Assembly: GCA_017549905.1 (NCBI GenBank)
Contig: JAFYNC010000079.1
Location: 1 to 7,402, forward strand
DNA length: 7,402 nucleotides
Direction of reading: 5' to 3'
From: Clostridia bacterium
GTDB taxonomy: Bacteria; Bacillota; Clostridia; Oscillospirales; Acutalibacteraceae
Made by a program: the position numbers and the translations under genes. Under the pieces are notes generated by a model. It saw only the letters and a program-made list of their open reading frames with translations, had not been told where the DNA came from and did not search any database. Shown here piece after piece: positions 1 to 6,848 of the stretch. The first letter of the stretch is position 1; every line of letters starts with the position of its first letter.

Positions 1-179
1 ACAATCCAATTATTAAAGATTTAAGTCAACACAAGAGATTTACCGAGCTAACAAAGGAAATTATGGATGCCTTTGTTTCGACAATTTGTGTTCACGAAAA
101 AATAGAAACCAACCCCGAAACCAATAAGGAAGAAAGCAACCTTAAGGTTGAGGTCGGTTTTAAATTCGAAAAGCTGTAA
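1..179 (+). CDS. Large serine recombinase, C-terminal end only (5' part outside the window)
   Basis: This open frame enters from the left edge (first full codon at base 3) and stops with TAA at 177-179, giving 58 residues. The pattern of ELTKEIMDAFVSTICVHEK, a charged spacer, and a final aromatic-rich strand ending VGFKFEKL matches the C-terminal domain (DUF4368 type) of large serine recombinases. Such proteins, of the TnpX/TndX kind, are carried by integrative elements of Firmicutes, where this segment usually reads LT.EI...fv.kI.VhE...... .eI.f.f. The catalytic resolvase domain and zinc-ribbon region are not visible. In this family the recombinase excises and integrates its own element through short att sites and usually lies at the element's edge. 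Its stop codon directly abuts the stop of the truncated deacetylase gene on the other strand, so the element should extend leftward. The family call is by recall of the pattern, without a search. Confidence 0.72.
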   Translation, partial: NPIIKDLSQHKRFTELTKEIMDAFVSTICVHEKIETNPETNKEESNLKVEVGFKFEKL

Positions 180-215
180 TCAATTTGTATTTTGTACCTT
201 TTTACTATTACCCCA
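180..215. other. Probable attachment-site junction between the deacetylase gene and the serine-recombinase element
   Basis: On the minus strand the deacetylase-like reading frame is recognisable through the Gly-Asn codons at about 207-212 and then diverges abruptly. On the other side, the recombinase gene ends at 179. The crossover point (attL or attR) must therefore lie in or very near this stretch. Large serine recombinases share only a few core bases between attL and attR, so the exact core cannot be set from one end. Confidence 0.5.
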
Positions 216-389
216 AGCCGCATCAAATGAAATTGCGATTTGTTTTTTGTTAGTTTCAACACAGTAAATAGGCAACAACTTTTGGCTGTTGGCGAATACA
301 TTAGCAGACCCTACAATTGTGATGACAACTGCAACCGTCAAACAAGCAAACATCATAAGTTTTCTTTTGGTTATTATAAAAAGTTTCAT
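180..389 (-). pseudogene. 5' fragment of a sporulation-type polysaccharide deacetylase (PdaB-like), interrupted by the mobile element
   Basis: The gene begins with ATG at 389 behind a strong GGAGGG at 397-402, 7 bases upstream. It encodes a basic start, a hydrophobic signal or membrane segment (about residues 10-33) and then KKQIAISFDAAWGN (residues 48-61). That is the entry motif of clostridial NodB-type polysaccharide deacetylases of the PdaB group, including the metal-site region Asp. After Asn61 the expected continuation of the deacetylase fold is missing: eight unrelated residues follow, then TGA at 180-182. Full-length members run to roughly 200-300 residues, so nearly the whole catalytic domain is absent. 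PdaB-type enzymes act on spore peptidoglycan outside the membrane. Promoter, ribosome site and reading frame of the fragment look intact, as expected for a gene split by an insertion. Whether it is dead or restored by excision cannot be told here. Confidence 0.7.
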
Positions 390-425
390 TTTTATTCCCT
401 CCGATTATTTAATATGTAAGGGTGC

Positions 426-454
426 TTGTATATTATGAGGATTTATGATATACT
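426..454 (+). promoter_or_regulatory. SigA-type promoter of ktrB-ktrA
   Basis: TTGTAT at 426-431 and TATACT at 449-454 are separated by exactly 17 bases and lie about 30 bases before the ktrB start. The leader is too short (about 20 nt) to hold a ydaO/c-di-AMP or other large riboswitch. Confidence 0.7.
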
Positions 455-482
455 GTAATAAATTTATTGAGAGTGAATGTTT

Positions 483-1841
483 ATGAAGAAAATTAAGATT
501 AATTTTTCCACAACGCATATAATCTTATTCAGCTTTTTTATTGCAATATTCATAGGCTCGGTGTTACTTATGCTTCCTGTTAGCTCAGTTAACGGTGAGG
601 TGACACCGTTTATTGACGCGTTGTTTACCGCCACCACTGCCACCTGTGTTACAGGCCTTGTTGTAGTACCTACCGTAACCTATTGGAGTTGGTTTGGACA
701 GGCGGTTATCTTGGTGTTAATTCAGATAGGCGGACTTGGTATTATAACCGTGCTTTCGGCTATTACAGTGTTTTTTCATAAGAAATTTGGTATTTCTGAT
801 AGAATACTAATTCAGGATGCTTTTAATCTTAATACACTCTCAGGGCTTGTGGCTTTTATAAAAAAGGTTGTAAAGGGCACTTTTATTGTTGAGGCAATAG
901 GTGCGCTTGCTTATATGACTGTATTTGTGCCTCAGTTTGGCGCAAAAGGAGTTTGGATTTCGGTTTTTAATTCTGTGTCTGCATTCTGCAACGCGGGTAT
1001 TGATGTTATAGCGCCAAATAGCCTTTGCGATTATGCTAACAACCCCATTATAAACATTGTCACCTGTCTGCTTATAATTCTTGGCGGTATAGGTTTTATT
1101 GTTTGGTGGGATGTAATCAGAGTTGCAAAACTAAGAAAAACGAGGAAAATAAAGTTTTTCAAATCCCTTACTCTTCATAGTAAGATTGCAATTACCTCCA
1201 CCTTAGTATTAATTGTTATAGGCGCGGTTGTAATTTATTTGTATGAATATAATAATCCTTTAACCTTTAAAGATTATACTTTTTTTGAGAAAATACAGGG
1301 CGCTGTTTTTCAGTCGGTAACAACGAGAACAGCCGGCTTTGCAACAGTACCGCAAGAAAACCTGACAGAAGGTGCGGCTACTTTCAGTTTGCTTTTGATG
1401 TTTATAGGCGGTTCTCCTGTGGGAACTGCGGGCGGCGTGAAAACAGTTACCTTTGCGGTGCTTTTAGCCTCTGCAATAGCATCGGTTAAAAATAAAAATG
1501 ATGTATCGCTTTTTGATAGAAATATATCAAAATATGCCATAAGTAAGGCTATAGCAGTTGTTGCAATGTCCTTTGCAATTATGTTTATATCATCGCTTTT
1601 GCTTTTAGCGGTCACAGATGCTTCGGCATTAGATGTGCTTTATGAAACGGTTAGTGCTACTGCAACGGTGGGACTTTCTCGAAATCTCACCTCAAGTCTT
1701 AATACATTAGGCAAAATTATTATTGCCGCTACTATGTATTTGGGAAGAATAGGTCCAATTTCATTGGCGGTAGCATTAAATCTCAAAAAGCAAAATCAAA
1801 ATATAATTAAAAATCCAACAGAGGATATAAGTGTAGGTTAG
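483..1841 (+). CDS. ktrB: KtrB-type potassium uptake channel subunit (TrkH/KtrB family)
   Basis: This is the membrane subunit that moves K+ (often with Na+) into the cell. With 452 residues it has KtrB length rather than the longer TrkH length. All four repeated pore loops carry the selectivity-filter glycine: TCVTG (54-58), CNAGID (169-174), RTAGFA (282-287) and ATVGLS (394-399). The gate-loop motif GGSPVGTAGGVKT (309-321) follows the third filter, and MYLGRIGP (418-425) is the typical last-helix signature. I chose ATG 483 because GAGAGTGA at 469-476 lies 6 bases before it; the in-frame ATG at 477 would touch that site. The neighbouring gene encodes the cytosolic RCK partner, 10 bases downstream, with its Shine-Dalgarno overlapping this stop codon. 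The two should form a KtrAB complex, with an octameric ring of the partner gating a dimer of this subunit. The family call is firm; KtrB versus TrkH naming rests on length and pairing. Confidence 0.95.
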   Translation: MKKIKINFSTTHIILFSFFIAIFIGSVLLMLPVSSVNGEVTPFIDALFTATTATCVTGLVVVPTVTYWSWFGQAVILVLIQIGGLGIITVLSAITVFFHKKFGISDRILIQDAFNLNTLSGLVAFIKKVVKGTFIVEAIGALAYMTVFVPQFGAKGVWISVFNSVSAFCNAGIDVIAPNSLCDYANNPIINIVTCLLIILGGIGFIVWWDVIRVAKLRKTRKIKFFKSLTLHSKIAITSTLVLIVIGAVVIYLYEYNNPLTFKDYTFFEKIQGAVFQSVTTRTAGFATVPQENLTEGAATFSLLLMFIGGSPVGTAGGVKTVTFAVLLASAIASVKNKNDVSLFDRNISKYAISKAIAVVAMSFAIMFISSLLLLAVTDASALDVLYETVSATATVGLSRNLTSSLNTLGKIIIAATMYLGRIGPISLAVALNLKKQNQNIIKNPTEDISVG

Positions 1842-1851
1842 GTGATTTAAA

Positions 1852-2499
1852 ATGATTAATCAAACATATGCGGTGTTCGGTCTCGGAAGATATGGCAGAG
1901 CGGTTGCGGCAGAACTTGTAAACAGCGGAGCCGAAGTAATTGCGGTAGATTTTGATGAAAGCATAGTTAATGACTGCGCTTCGTTTTTGCCGGTATGCAA
2001 ATGTGCGGATATTACCGATTCCAAGGTTATAAAACAACTGGGAATAAAAAATATTGATGTTGTAATAGTTGCAATGGCAGATAGTCTTGAAGCGAGTGTT
2101 ATGGCAATAACTCTCTGCAAAGAGGTGGGGGTTAAAACTATAATTGCCAAATGCTCTAATGAAACCCACCAAAAAATCCTTAGCAGCGTAGGGGCGGATA
2201 GGGTTGTATTTCCTGAAAAAGAATCGGGCACAAGACTTGCAAAAAATATATTAAGCGCAGGATTTATGGATATTATTGAGCTTTCTAAAGATGTTTCAAT
2301 GGTTGAAATAAATGTTAAGCCTGAATGGGTAGGCAAGGATTTAATCGAGCTTAAGTTAAGACGCAAATATTCAATTAATATTGTTGCAGTTATTAAAAAT
2401 GAAGAGGTTATAACAACAGTAAACCCCGAAACGCCTTTAGAAGCAGATATGAAGCTTGTTGTAATTGCAAATAAAGAAAAAATTGAAAAGATAAGATAA
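1852..2499 (+). CDS. ktrA: KtrA/TrkA-type RCK regulatory subunit of the potassium channel
   Basis: This 215-residue cytosolic protein is the nucleotide-gated ring subunit for the channel encoded just upstream. The N-terminal RCK domain (about 4-125) has the Rossmann glycine motif GLGRYGR (10-16) and the acidic VDFD (32-35) that normally contacts the ribose of NAD(H) or ATP/ADP. The C-terminal RCK_C domain (about 136-215) ends with the usual PETPLEADMKLVVIA pattern. In Firmicutes the RCK_C domain of KtrA-type proteins is a known c-di-AMP target; whether this one binds it is an inference. AGGTGA at 1840-1845 precedes ATG 1852 and overlaps the ktrB stop, so translation is probably coupled. Length and domain order are normal, and the gene ends immediately before a strong terminator. 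Confidence 0.95.
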   Translation: MINQTYAVFGLGRYGRAVAAELVNSGAEVIAVDFDESIVNDCASFLPVCKCADITDSKVIKQLGIKNIDVVIVAMADSLEASVMAITLCKEVGVKTIIAKCSNETHQKILSSVGADRVVFPEKESGTRLAKNILSAGFMDIIELSKDVSMVEINVKPEWVGKDLIELKLRRKYSINIVAVIKNEEVITTVNPETPLEADMKLVVIANKEKIEKIR

Positions 2500-2527
2500 A
2501 AAAACACGCTCTTTTGAGCGTGTTTTT
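2500..2527. terminator. Bidirectional intrinsic terminator between ktrA and the hyd operon end
   Basis: A perfect 12-bp stem (2500-2511 with 2516-2527, core ACACGCTC/GAGCGTGT) closes a TTTT loop. The arms begin with A-runs and end with T-runs, so the hairpin terminates in both directions. It serves ktrA from the left and the minus-strand operon from the right. The stop codon of the minus-strand gene (2526-2528) lies in its edge. Confidence 0.9.
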
Positions 2528-2843
2528 ACTTTTCATTATTTGGTTGCCAAAGATATTTTTTTAAATCAATATGTCCGTCTGCTTCAAAAACAATTCCCTC
2601 TTTTTCAAGCAAAACTCGTTGAGCATCGCCGCCGCCAAAAGCAAAGCTTTCGGCAATTCTGCCTTCGCGGTTTACAACTCGGTGACAGGGAATAATAAAA
2701 GGGGAGGGATTAACGTGTAAAGCATAGCCCACAACCCTTGCTAAGTGCGGATTTCCTGCAAGCATAGCAATTTGCCCATAGGTTGCAACCTTGCCCTCAG
2801 GGATTTTTGAAACAACAGTGTAAATTTTTTCGAAAACTGACAT
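2526..2843 (-). CDS. Small MGMT-family protein (O6-alkylguanine DNA alkyltransferase-like, DNA-binding domain only)
   Basis: This 105-residue protein consists of just the C-terminal, DNA-binding and active-site domain of Ogt/MGMT proteins. Visible are the helix-turn-helix region with TYGQIA (21-26), the arginine-finger segment ARVVGYAL (35-42), the active-site motif IPCHRVV (51-57) with the acceptor Cys53, and the family tail FAFGGGDAQRVLLEKEGI (67-84). Full-length Ogt proteins carry about 60-70 more N-terminal residues. Short relatives of this size include the alkyltransferase-like (Atl) proteins, which lack the cysteine and flag lesions for excision repair, and cysteine-bearing forms of uncertain activity. 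This one keeps the cysteine, so suicide methyl transfer is possible but unproven. It is the last gene of the hyd operon: ATG 2843 lies 13 bases after the hydF stop, with an AAGGG-type ribosome site touching that stop. A role in hydrogenase maturation is not evident. Confidence 0.88.
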   Translation of the reverse strand: MSVFEKIYTVVSKIPEGKVATYGQIAMLAGNPHLARVVGYALHVNPSPFIIPCHRVVNREGRIAESFAFGGGDAQRVLLEKEGIVFEADGHIDLKKYLWQPNNEK

Positions 2844-2856
2844 ATAATCAACCCTT

Positions 2857-4080
2857 TTAATTGTTATTATTGTCTTTTGCTTTCATAAAATCACTGTAAA
2901 TTTCAGGCAATGGTTTGATACTGCGTTCTAAAATACCTGTCATATAAGCTATGGCAGTTCCGTAATTGGTAAAAGGTATATTCGAATTCACAGAATGGGT
3001 AGTTCTGTAAAGCAGTTCTTTTTGATTTAGCATACAACCGCCGCAATGTAAAACAAGCGAAAATTTTGATAAATCTTCAGGAAATTCTCCGCCGCTTGTA
3101 AGTTCGATTTTTAAATCCTTACCTGTATATTTTTTAAGTAAATTAGGCAATTTAACACTGCCGATATCTCCGCATTGGCGGTGGTGGGTGCAACCCTCGC
3201 TTATAAGAACAGTGTCACCGTCTTTAAGTCGGTCAATAGCGGTAACGCCTTTTACGGCCTCTTTGAGAAAACCTTTTTGTCTTGCCATAAGAATAGAAAA
3301 CGATGTGAGCGGTATTTCGTTAGGGCAAAGCTTTGAAATTATGCCGAAAACTTGGGAATCGGTAATTACAAGTTTTGGCTTTTGCGAAAGGGCAGAGAGC
3401 ATTTGGGGAAATTCTGTTTCTTTTGTCACTGCAACTAAAGCGTTACTATCCAAAATATCTCTTATTGTTTGCTGTTGCGGTAAAATAATTCTGCCTTTAG
3501 GCGCAGATTCATCAATAGGTGTCACTAAAACAACAAGGTCATTTGGATTTAATAAATCGCCGATAATCCGTTGTTCTTTAATGTCAGGCTTTAAAGTTGC
3601 AATTTTTTCTTTAAGTTCACTAATATTAATGCCGTTTTGGGCGCTTACATATATTTCGTTTTTTTGCAAAGCGGTATCAGTATTGATTAAGTCACATTTA
3701 TTATGCGCAATAAGATAAGGAATGTTTCTTTCTTTTAAAAGTGAGATAAGCTCATTATCCTTATCGGTAATACCAAGTGCAGCATCAACAACTAAAACCG
3801 CAATATCTGTTTTCCTCAGTATTTCGGCGGTCTTTTTAACCCTGAGTTCGCCTAAAATCCCCTCGTCATCAAAGCCGGCAGTATCGGTTATAACAACAGG
3901 TCCTAAAGGGAGTAGTTCCATAGCTTTAGAAACAGGGTCGGTAGTAGTGCCTTTCACATCAGACACAACAGAAAGTTCCTGTCCCGTAACAGCGTTTACA
4001 AGACTTGATTTACCTGCATTTCTAAGACCAAAAAAGGAAATATGCAACCTTTCGGCATTAGGTGTAGAATTAAGACTCAT
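2857..4080 (-). CDS. hydF: [FeFe] hydrogenase H-cluster maturation GTPase HydF
   Basis: HydF is the cytosolic scaffold that receives the 2Fe subcluster precursor from HydE/HydG and delivers it to apo-HydA. The 407-residue product has the family's three parts. The Era-like GTPase domain has the P-loop GLRNAGKSS (18-26), the switch threonines in GTTTDP (44-49), DTAG (66-69), NKCD (127-130) and SAQ (146-148). A dimerisation region follows at roughly 170-250. The C-terminal cluster domain has the ligand set C297-T-H299, about 45 residues, then H345-C346-x-x-C349. I chose ATG 4080: AAGAGGAG at 4090-4097 lies 9 bases upstream and the protein then begins MSLNSTPNAERLHI, typical of the family. An in-frame TTG at 4089 directly touches that site and is unlikely. 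The ribosome site overlaps the hydG stop, so translation should be coupled. All key motifs are intact. Confidence 0.96.
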   Translation of the reverse strand: MSLNSTPNAERLHISFFGLRNAGKSSLVNAVTGQELSVVSDVKGTTTDPVSKAMELLPLGPVVITDTAGFDDEGILGELRVKKTAEILRKTDIAVLVVDAALGITDKDNELISLLKERNIPYLIAHNKCDLINTDTALQKNEIYVSAQNGINISELKEKIATLKPDIKEQRIIGDLLNPNDLVVLVTPIDESAPKGRIILPQQQTIRDILDSNALVAVTKETEFPQMLSALSQKPKLVITDSQVFGIISKLCPNEIPLTSFSILMARQKGFLKEAVKGVTAIDRLKDGDTVLISEGCTHHRQCGDIGSVKLPNLLKKYTGKDLKIELTSGGEFPEDLSKFSLVLHCGGCMLNQKELLYRTTHSVNSNIPFTNYGTAIAYMTGILERSIKPLPEIYSDFMKAKDNNNN

Positions 4081-4095
4081 AAGGCTCAACTCCTC

Positions 4096-5544
4096 TTAAA
4101 ATCTAAAATCTCTGCGGTTTGAGTTTTTAATATCCTCAACATTTTGACGCGCTATTTCGCGCACCTTATCTTTCGGAATACGTTCAAGTTCTTTTTGTAT
4201 CAGGTCATAGCCTGTTTCTTTTGTTTTAGCAGAAGCGTAATCCACCATATATTCGGTAAGAGTCATAAGCGCGTTGGGATGGCAACAGTTAAGAATCTGG
4301 CCGTTTTTGCAAAGGCTCATAAATCGGTCGCCTGTTCTGCCTTCGCGGTAGCAAGCAGTACAGAAAGAGGGGATATGTCCGTTTAGCATTAACCAATGAA
4401 CAACCTCGTCCAAGGTGCGTTGGTCGGAAACGTCGAACTGTTCTGTATCGTGAGGGCGCTCAGTCTCTGTATAACCGCCGACAGAGGTTCTCGAGCCGCC
4501 GCTTACCTGAGAAATACCAAGGCGCAAAAGTTTAGAGCGCACCTCTTCGGTTTCTCTGGTAGAAATAATCATTCCTGTGTATGGAACAGCAAGACGAATA
4601 CAAGCAGTAATTTTTGCAAAAATTTCATCTGAAATTGAGTTGTCAAATGCGCTCGGGTCAATATCATCTGCGCGTTTAATTCTCGGAACGCTTATTGTAT
4701 GAGGACCAACGCCGTGAACGGCCTCAAGATGTTCGGCGTGCATAATAAGACCTGCAAACTCATATTTATAAAGCTCAAGTCCGAACAAAACACCCAGTCC
4801 CACATCGTCAATACCACCCTGCATAGCGCGGTCCATAGCTTCGGTGTGGTAATCGTAATCGTGCTTAGGTCCTGTGGGATGAAGTTTTAAATAGCTTTCC
4901 TTGTGATATGTTTCTTGGAATAAAATGTATGTACCGATTCCGGCATCTTTAAGTTTGCGATAGTTTTCAACCGTTGTTGCGGCAATGTTTACATTCGCGC
5001 GACGAATATCACCATTTTTGTGGTGAACACTATAGATGGTTTTTATACATTCGAGAATATATTCGATCGGGTTATTGACAGGGTCTTCACCCGCCTCAAT
5101 AGCAAGACGCTTGTGGCCCATATCCTGAAGCGCAATAACCTCGGCTTTAACCTCTTCCTGTGTCAGTTTTTTTCTTGGAATTGTTTTGTTTTTTGCGTGG
5201 TAAGGGCAATAAACACAGCCGTTAACACAGTAGTTTGAAAGATATAAAGGCGCAAAAATTACAATTCGGTTGCCGTAAAATGCAAGTTTGATTTCTTCGG
5301 CTATTTTGTAAATTTCCTCAATTTTTTCAGGTATTTCGCAAGCCAACAAAACCGATGCCTCTCTGTGAGAAAGACCTGCGCAAACATAGCCTGTTTCGGT
5401 CTTTTTGGGTCTTGCCTTTTCTAAAATACTGTCTATTAGTTCAACGTTGTTTTTATTTTCTTCGGCATAGGCTAAGGTTTCTCTTATTTCGCCGTCGTTT
5501 ATAAATTCCTCAGCCTTTAGTGATTTAGGATTATAAATTGCCAT
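4096..5544 (-). CDS. hydG: [FeFe] hydrogenase maturase HydG, radical SAM tyrosine lyase
   Basis: HydG cleaves tyrosine to p-cresol and dehydroglycine and turns the latter into the CO and CN- ligands, delivered as an Fe(CO)2(CN) cysteine synthon for the H-cluster. The 482-residue length is normal. The radical SAM cluster motif CX3CX2C is at C106, C110 and C113 within NYCVNGCVYCPYH. The second, C-terminal cluster that binds the dangler iron is present as CX2CX22C at C395, C398 and C421, followed by HPN. This C-terminal motif separates HydG from the related tyrosine lyase ThiH. ATG 5544 has AAAGGA about 8 bases upstream and sits one base after the hydE stop (TAA-T-ATG), so the two are tightly coupled. 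Its own stop lies inside the hydF ribosome site. No lesion is visible. Confidence 0.97.
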   Translation of the reverse strand: MAIYNPKSLKAEEFINDGEIRETLAYAEENKNNVELIDSILEKARPKKTETGYVCAGLSHREASVLLACEIPEKIEEIYKIAEEIKLAFYGNRIVIFAPLYLSNYCVNGCVYCPYHAKNKTIPRKKLTQEEVKAEVIALQDMGHKRLAIEAGEDPVNNPIEYILECIKTIYSVHHKNGDIRRANVNIAATTVENYRKLKDAGIGTYILFQETYHKESYLKLHPTGPKHDYDYHTEAMDRAMQGGIDDVGLGVLFGLELYKYEFAGLIMHAEHLEAVHGVGPHTISVPRIKRADDIDPSAFDNSISDEIFAKITACIRLAVPYTGMIISTRETEEVRSKLLRLGISQVSGGSRTSVGGYTETERPHDTEQFDVSDQRTLDEVVHWLMLNGHIPSFCTACYREGRTGDRFMSLCKNGQILNCCHPNALMTLTEYMVDYASAKTKETGYDLIQKELERIPKDKVREIARQNVEDIKNSNRRDFRF

Positions 5545-5545
5545 A

Positions 5546-6598
5546 TTAAATTTCCTTTCTGTCTCCTCTGTCGGTAACTATTCGGTAGCCGATAGAGGCC
5601 ATTTTTTCCTTCAAAAGTTTTATGCTTTGGGCAGATTCCTCACCCGTTGCAATTTTATTGTCATAAAGCATATATTTTTTGCGAACCTCTAAAGGTGAGA
5701 GATTCGGCATAATAACATTAGCTCCTGCTTTAATGCCAAGCTCTCTGCCGTTGGGATGAATTGTGCCAAGCGCGGTGGTGGCGGGCAAAAGAACAGGCGG
5801 ATAAATAATCCGTATTATAGATAATAGGTAGCAGGTAAGCTCTAAACTGCCTGGCTTAAAATCTTTAAACGGTGTGTCCTTGTGCGGTATAAACGGACCT
5901 ATTCCGCACATATCGGGCTTAAAGTTTTGAATAAATTCAAGGTCTTTCGCCAACGTTTTGGCGGTCTGATATGGTGAGCCCACCATAAATCCGCAACCCA
6001 TCTGAAACCCGAGTTCGCGCAAATCTTTAAGACAACGAATTCTATTTTCAAGCGTGAGGTTTTGCGGGTGCAATAAAGCATAATGCTCACTATCCGCAGT
6101 TTCGTGACGAAGCAAATATCTGTCCGCACCGGCATCGCGCAGTTTTTTATAACTGTCAAAACTTCTTTCACCGAGTGATAATGTCACAGCACAGTCGCTG
6201 TAACGCGATTTTATGCTGCTTATAACATCGCACAGAAAATCATCGTTCCAAAAGGTATCTTCACCGCCTTGCAAAACAAATGTGCGAAAGCCCAAGGTGT
6301 AGCCCTCGTCACAACAAAGCAAAATATCTTCTTTAGATAGCCTGTAACGCTCGCAGGTCTTGTTGCTTTTGCGAATTCCGCAGTAATAACAGTCGTTTTT
6401 GCAGTAATTGCCAATTTCAATAAGTCCGCGAACATAAATTTTGTTGTCGTAAATTTCTTTACGTTTTTCTTCTGCTAAATTGCCGAAAAACTTTGCGGCT
6501 TCGGGAGAGTAGTGTTCTATTATGTATTCAAACTCCTGTAGCGACAAGCCTTCTCCGCTATATAACCTTAAAGCAAGGCTTTTAAGTTGGTTATCCAT
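5546..6598 (-). CDS. hydE: [FeFe] hydrogenase maturase HydE, radical SAM enzyme
   Basis: HydE is the radical SAM enzyme that acts on the HydG-made iron synthon during assembly of the 2Fe subcluster. The product has 350 residues, the usual length. The cluster motif CX3CX2C is at C66, C70 and C73 in YCKNDCYYCG, then LQGGED (109-114), followed by a full barrel with LLRHETA and GIGPFIPH. Many HydE proteins, such as that of Thermotoga, have a second, non-essential cluster bound by three cysteines near the C-terminus. Here the corresponding stretch (about DNKIATGEESAQ onward) and everything from about residue 270 to the end has no cysteine, so that cluster is absent. The start codon overlaps the stop of the upstream regulator by 8 bases (ATGGATAA) and only a weak GAGTGTGA precedes it. 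Translation therefore probably depends on ribosomes finishing the upstream gene. Confidence 0.96.
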   Translation of the reverse strand: MDNQLKSLALRLYSGEGLSLQEFEYIIEHYSPEAAKFFGNLAEEKRKEIYDNKIYVRGLIEIGNYCKNDCYYCGIRKSNKTCERYRLSKEDILLCCDEGYTLGFRTFVLQGGEDTFWNDDFLCDVISSIKSRYSDCAVTLSLGERSFDSYKKLRDAGADRYLLRHETADSEHYALLHPQNLTLENRIRCLKDLRELGFQMGCGFMVGSPYQTAKTLAKDLEFIQNFKPDMCGIGPFIPHKDTPFKDFKPGSLELTCYLLSIIRIIYPPVLLPATTALGTIHPNGRELGIKAGANVIMPNLSPLEVRKKYMLYDNKIATGEESAQSIKLLKEKMASIGYRIVTDRGDRKEI

Positions 6599-6848
6599 TT
6601 GTAATCACACTCGAATATGCGGTTTTAACGCTTATCCCGTCAAGACTGCCGATTTTACCCGAAAGGGTTGAAATCACATTTTGCGGAGCGTCAATCGCAA
6701 TACTTATTATATTGATATTCTTTTCGCGATAGGGAATACCCATTCTGCCTATTATATAGTTGCCGTAATCGTGCAAAAGGCAGTTGAGCTTATCAATAGC
6801 ATCAACCTTTTCGACAATAATTCCCATAACACAAACTCTTGTTTCCAT
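6591..6848 (-). CDS. TM1266-type putative iron-only hydrogenase system regulator
   Basis: This 85-residue protein starts METRVCVMGIIVE and contains YIIGRMGIPYRE (31-42), then IISIAIDAPQNVISTLSGKIG (about 47-67). That is the signature of the small ACT/NikR-C-like family found next to hydEFG genes in many anaerobes and named the putative iron-only hydrogenase system regulator (TM1266 family). No DNA-binding domain is visible and its biochemical role is not settled. I chose ATG 6848 because AGGAG at 6857-6861 lies 8 bases upstream and the product then matches the family start. An in-frame ATG at 6896 would add 16 residues encoded by a terminator-like hairpin and is rejected. As first gene of the operon it lies just behind the attenuator-like leader. 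Its stop overlaps the hydE start. Confidence 0.9.
   Translation of the reverse strand: METRVCVMGIIVEKVDAIDKLNCLLHDYGNYIIGRMGIPYREKNINIISIAIDAPQNVISTLSGKIGSLDGISVKTAYSSVITNG

Noticed and set aside
477..482. ATG 477 as ktrB start
   Set aside because: GAGAGTGA ends at the base before it, leaving no spacing; ATG 483 is 6 bases away and fits.
4081..4089. TTG start for hydF at 4089
   Set aside because: It directly touches the AAGAGGAG ribosome site, whereas ATG 4080 has correct spacing and gives the usual family N-terminus.
3188..4099. Plus-strand open frames opposite hydF (3188-3718 and 3722-4099)
   Set aside because: They mirror hydF codons, have no ribosome sites of note and resemble no protein; similar frames opposite ktrB, ktrA, hydG and hydE are shadows too.
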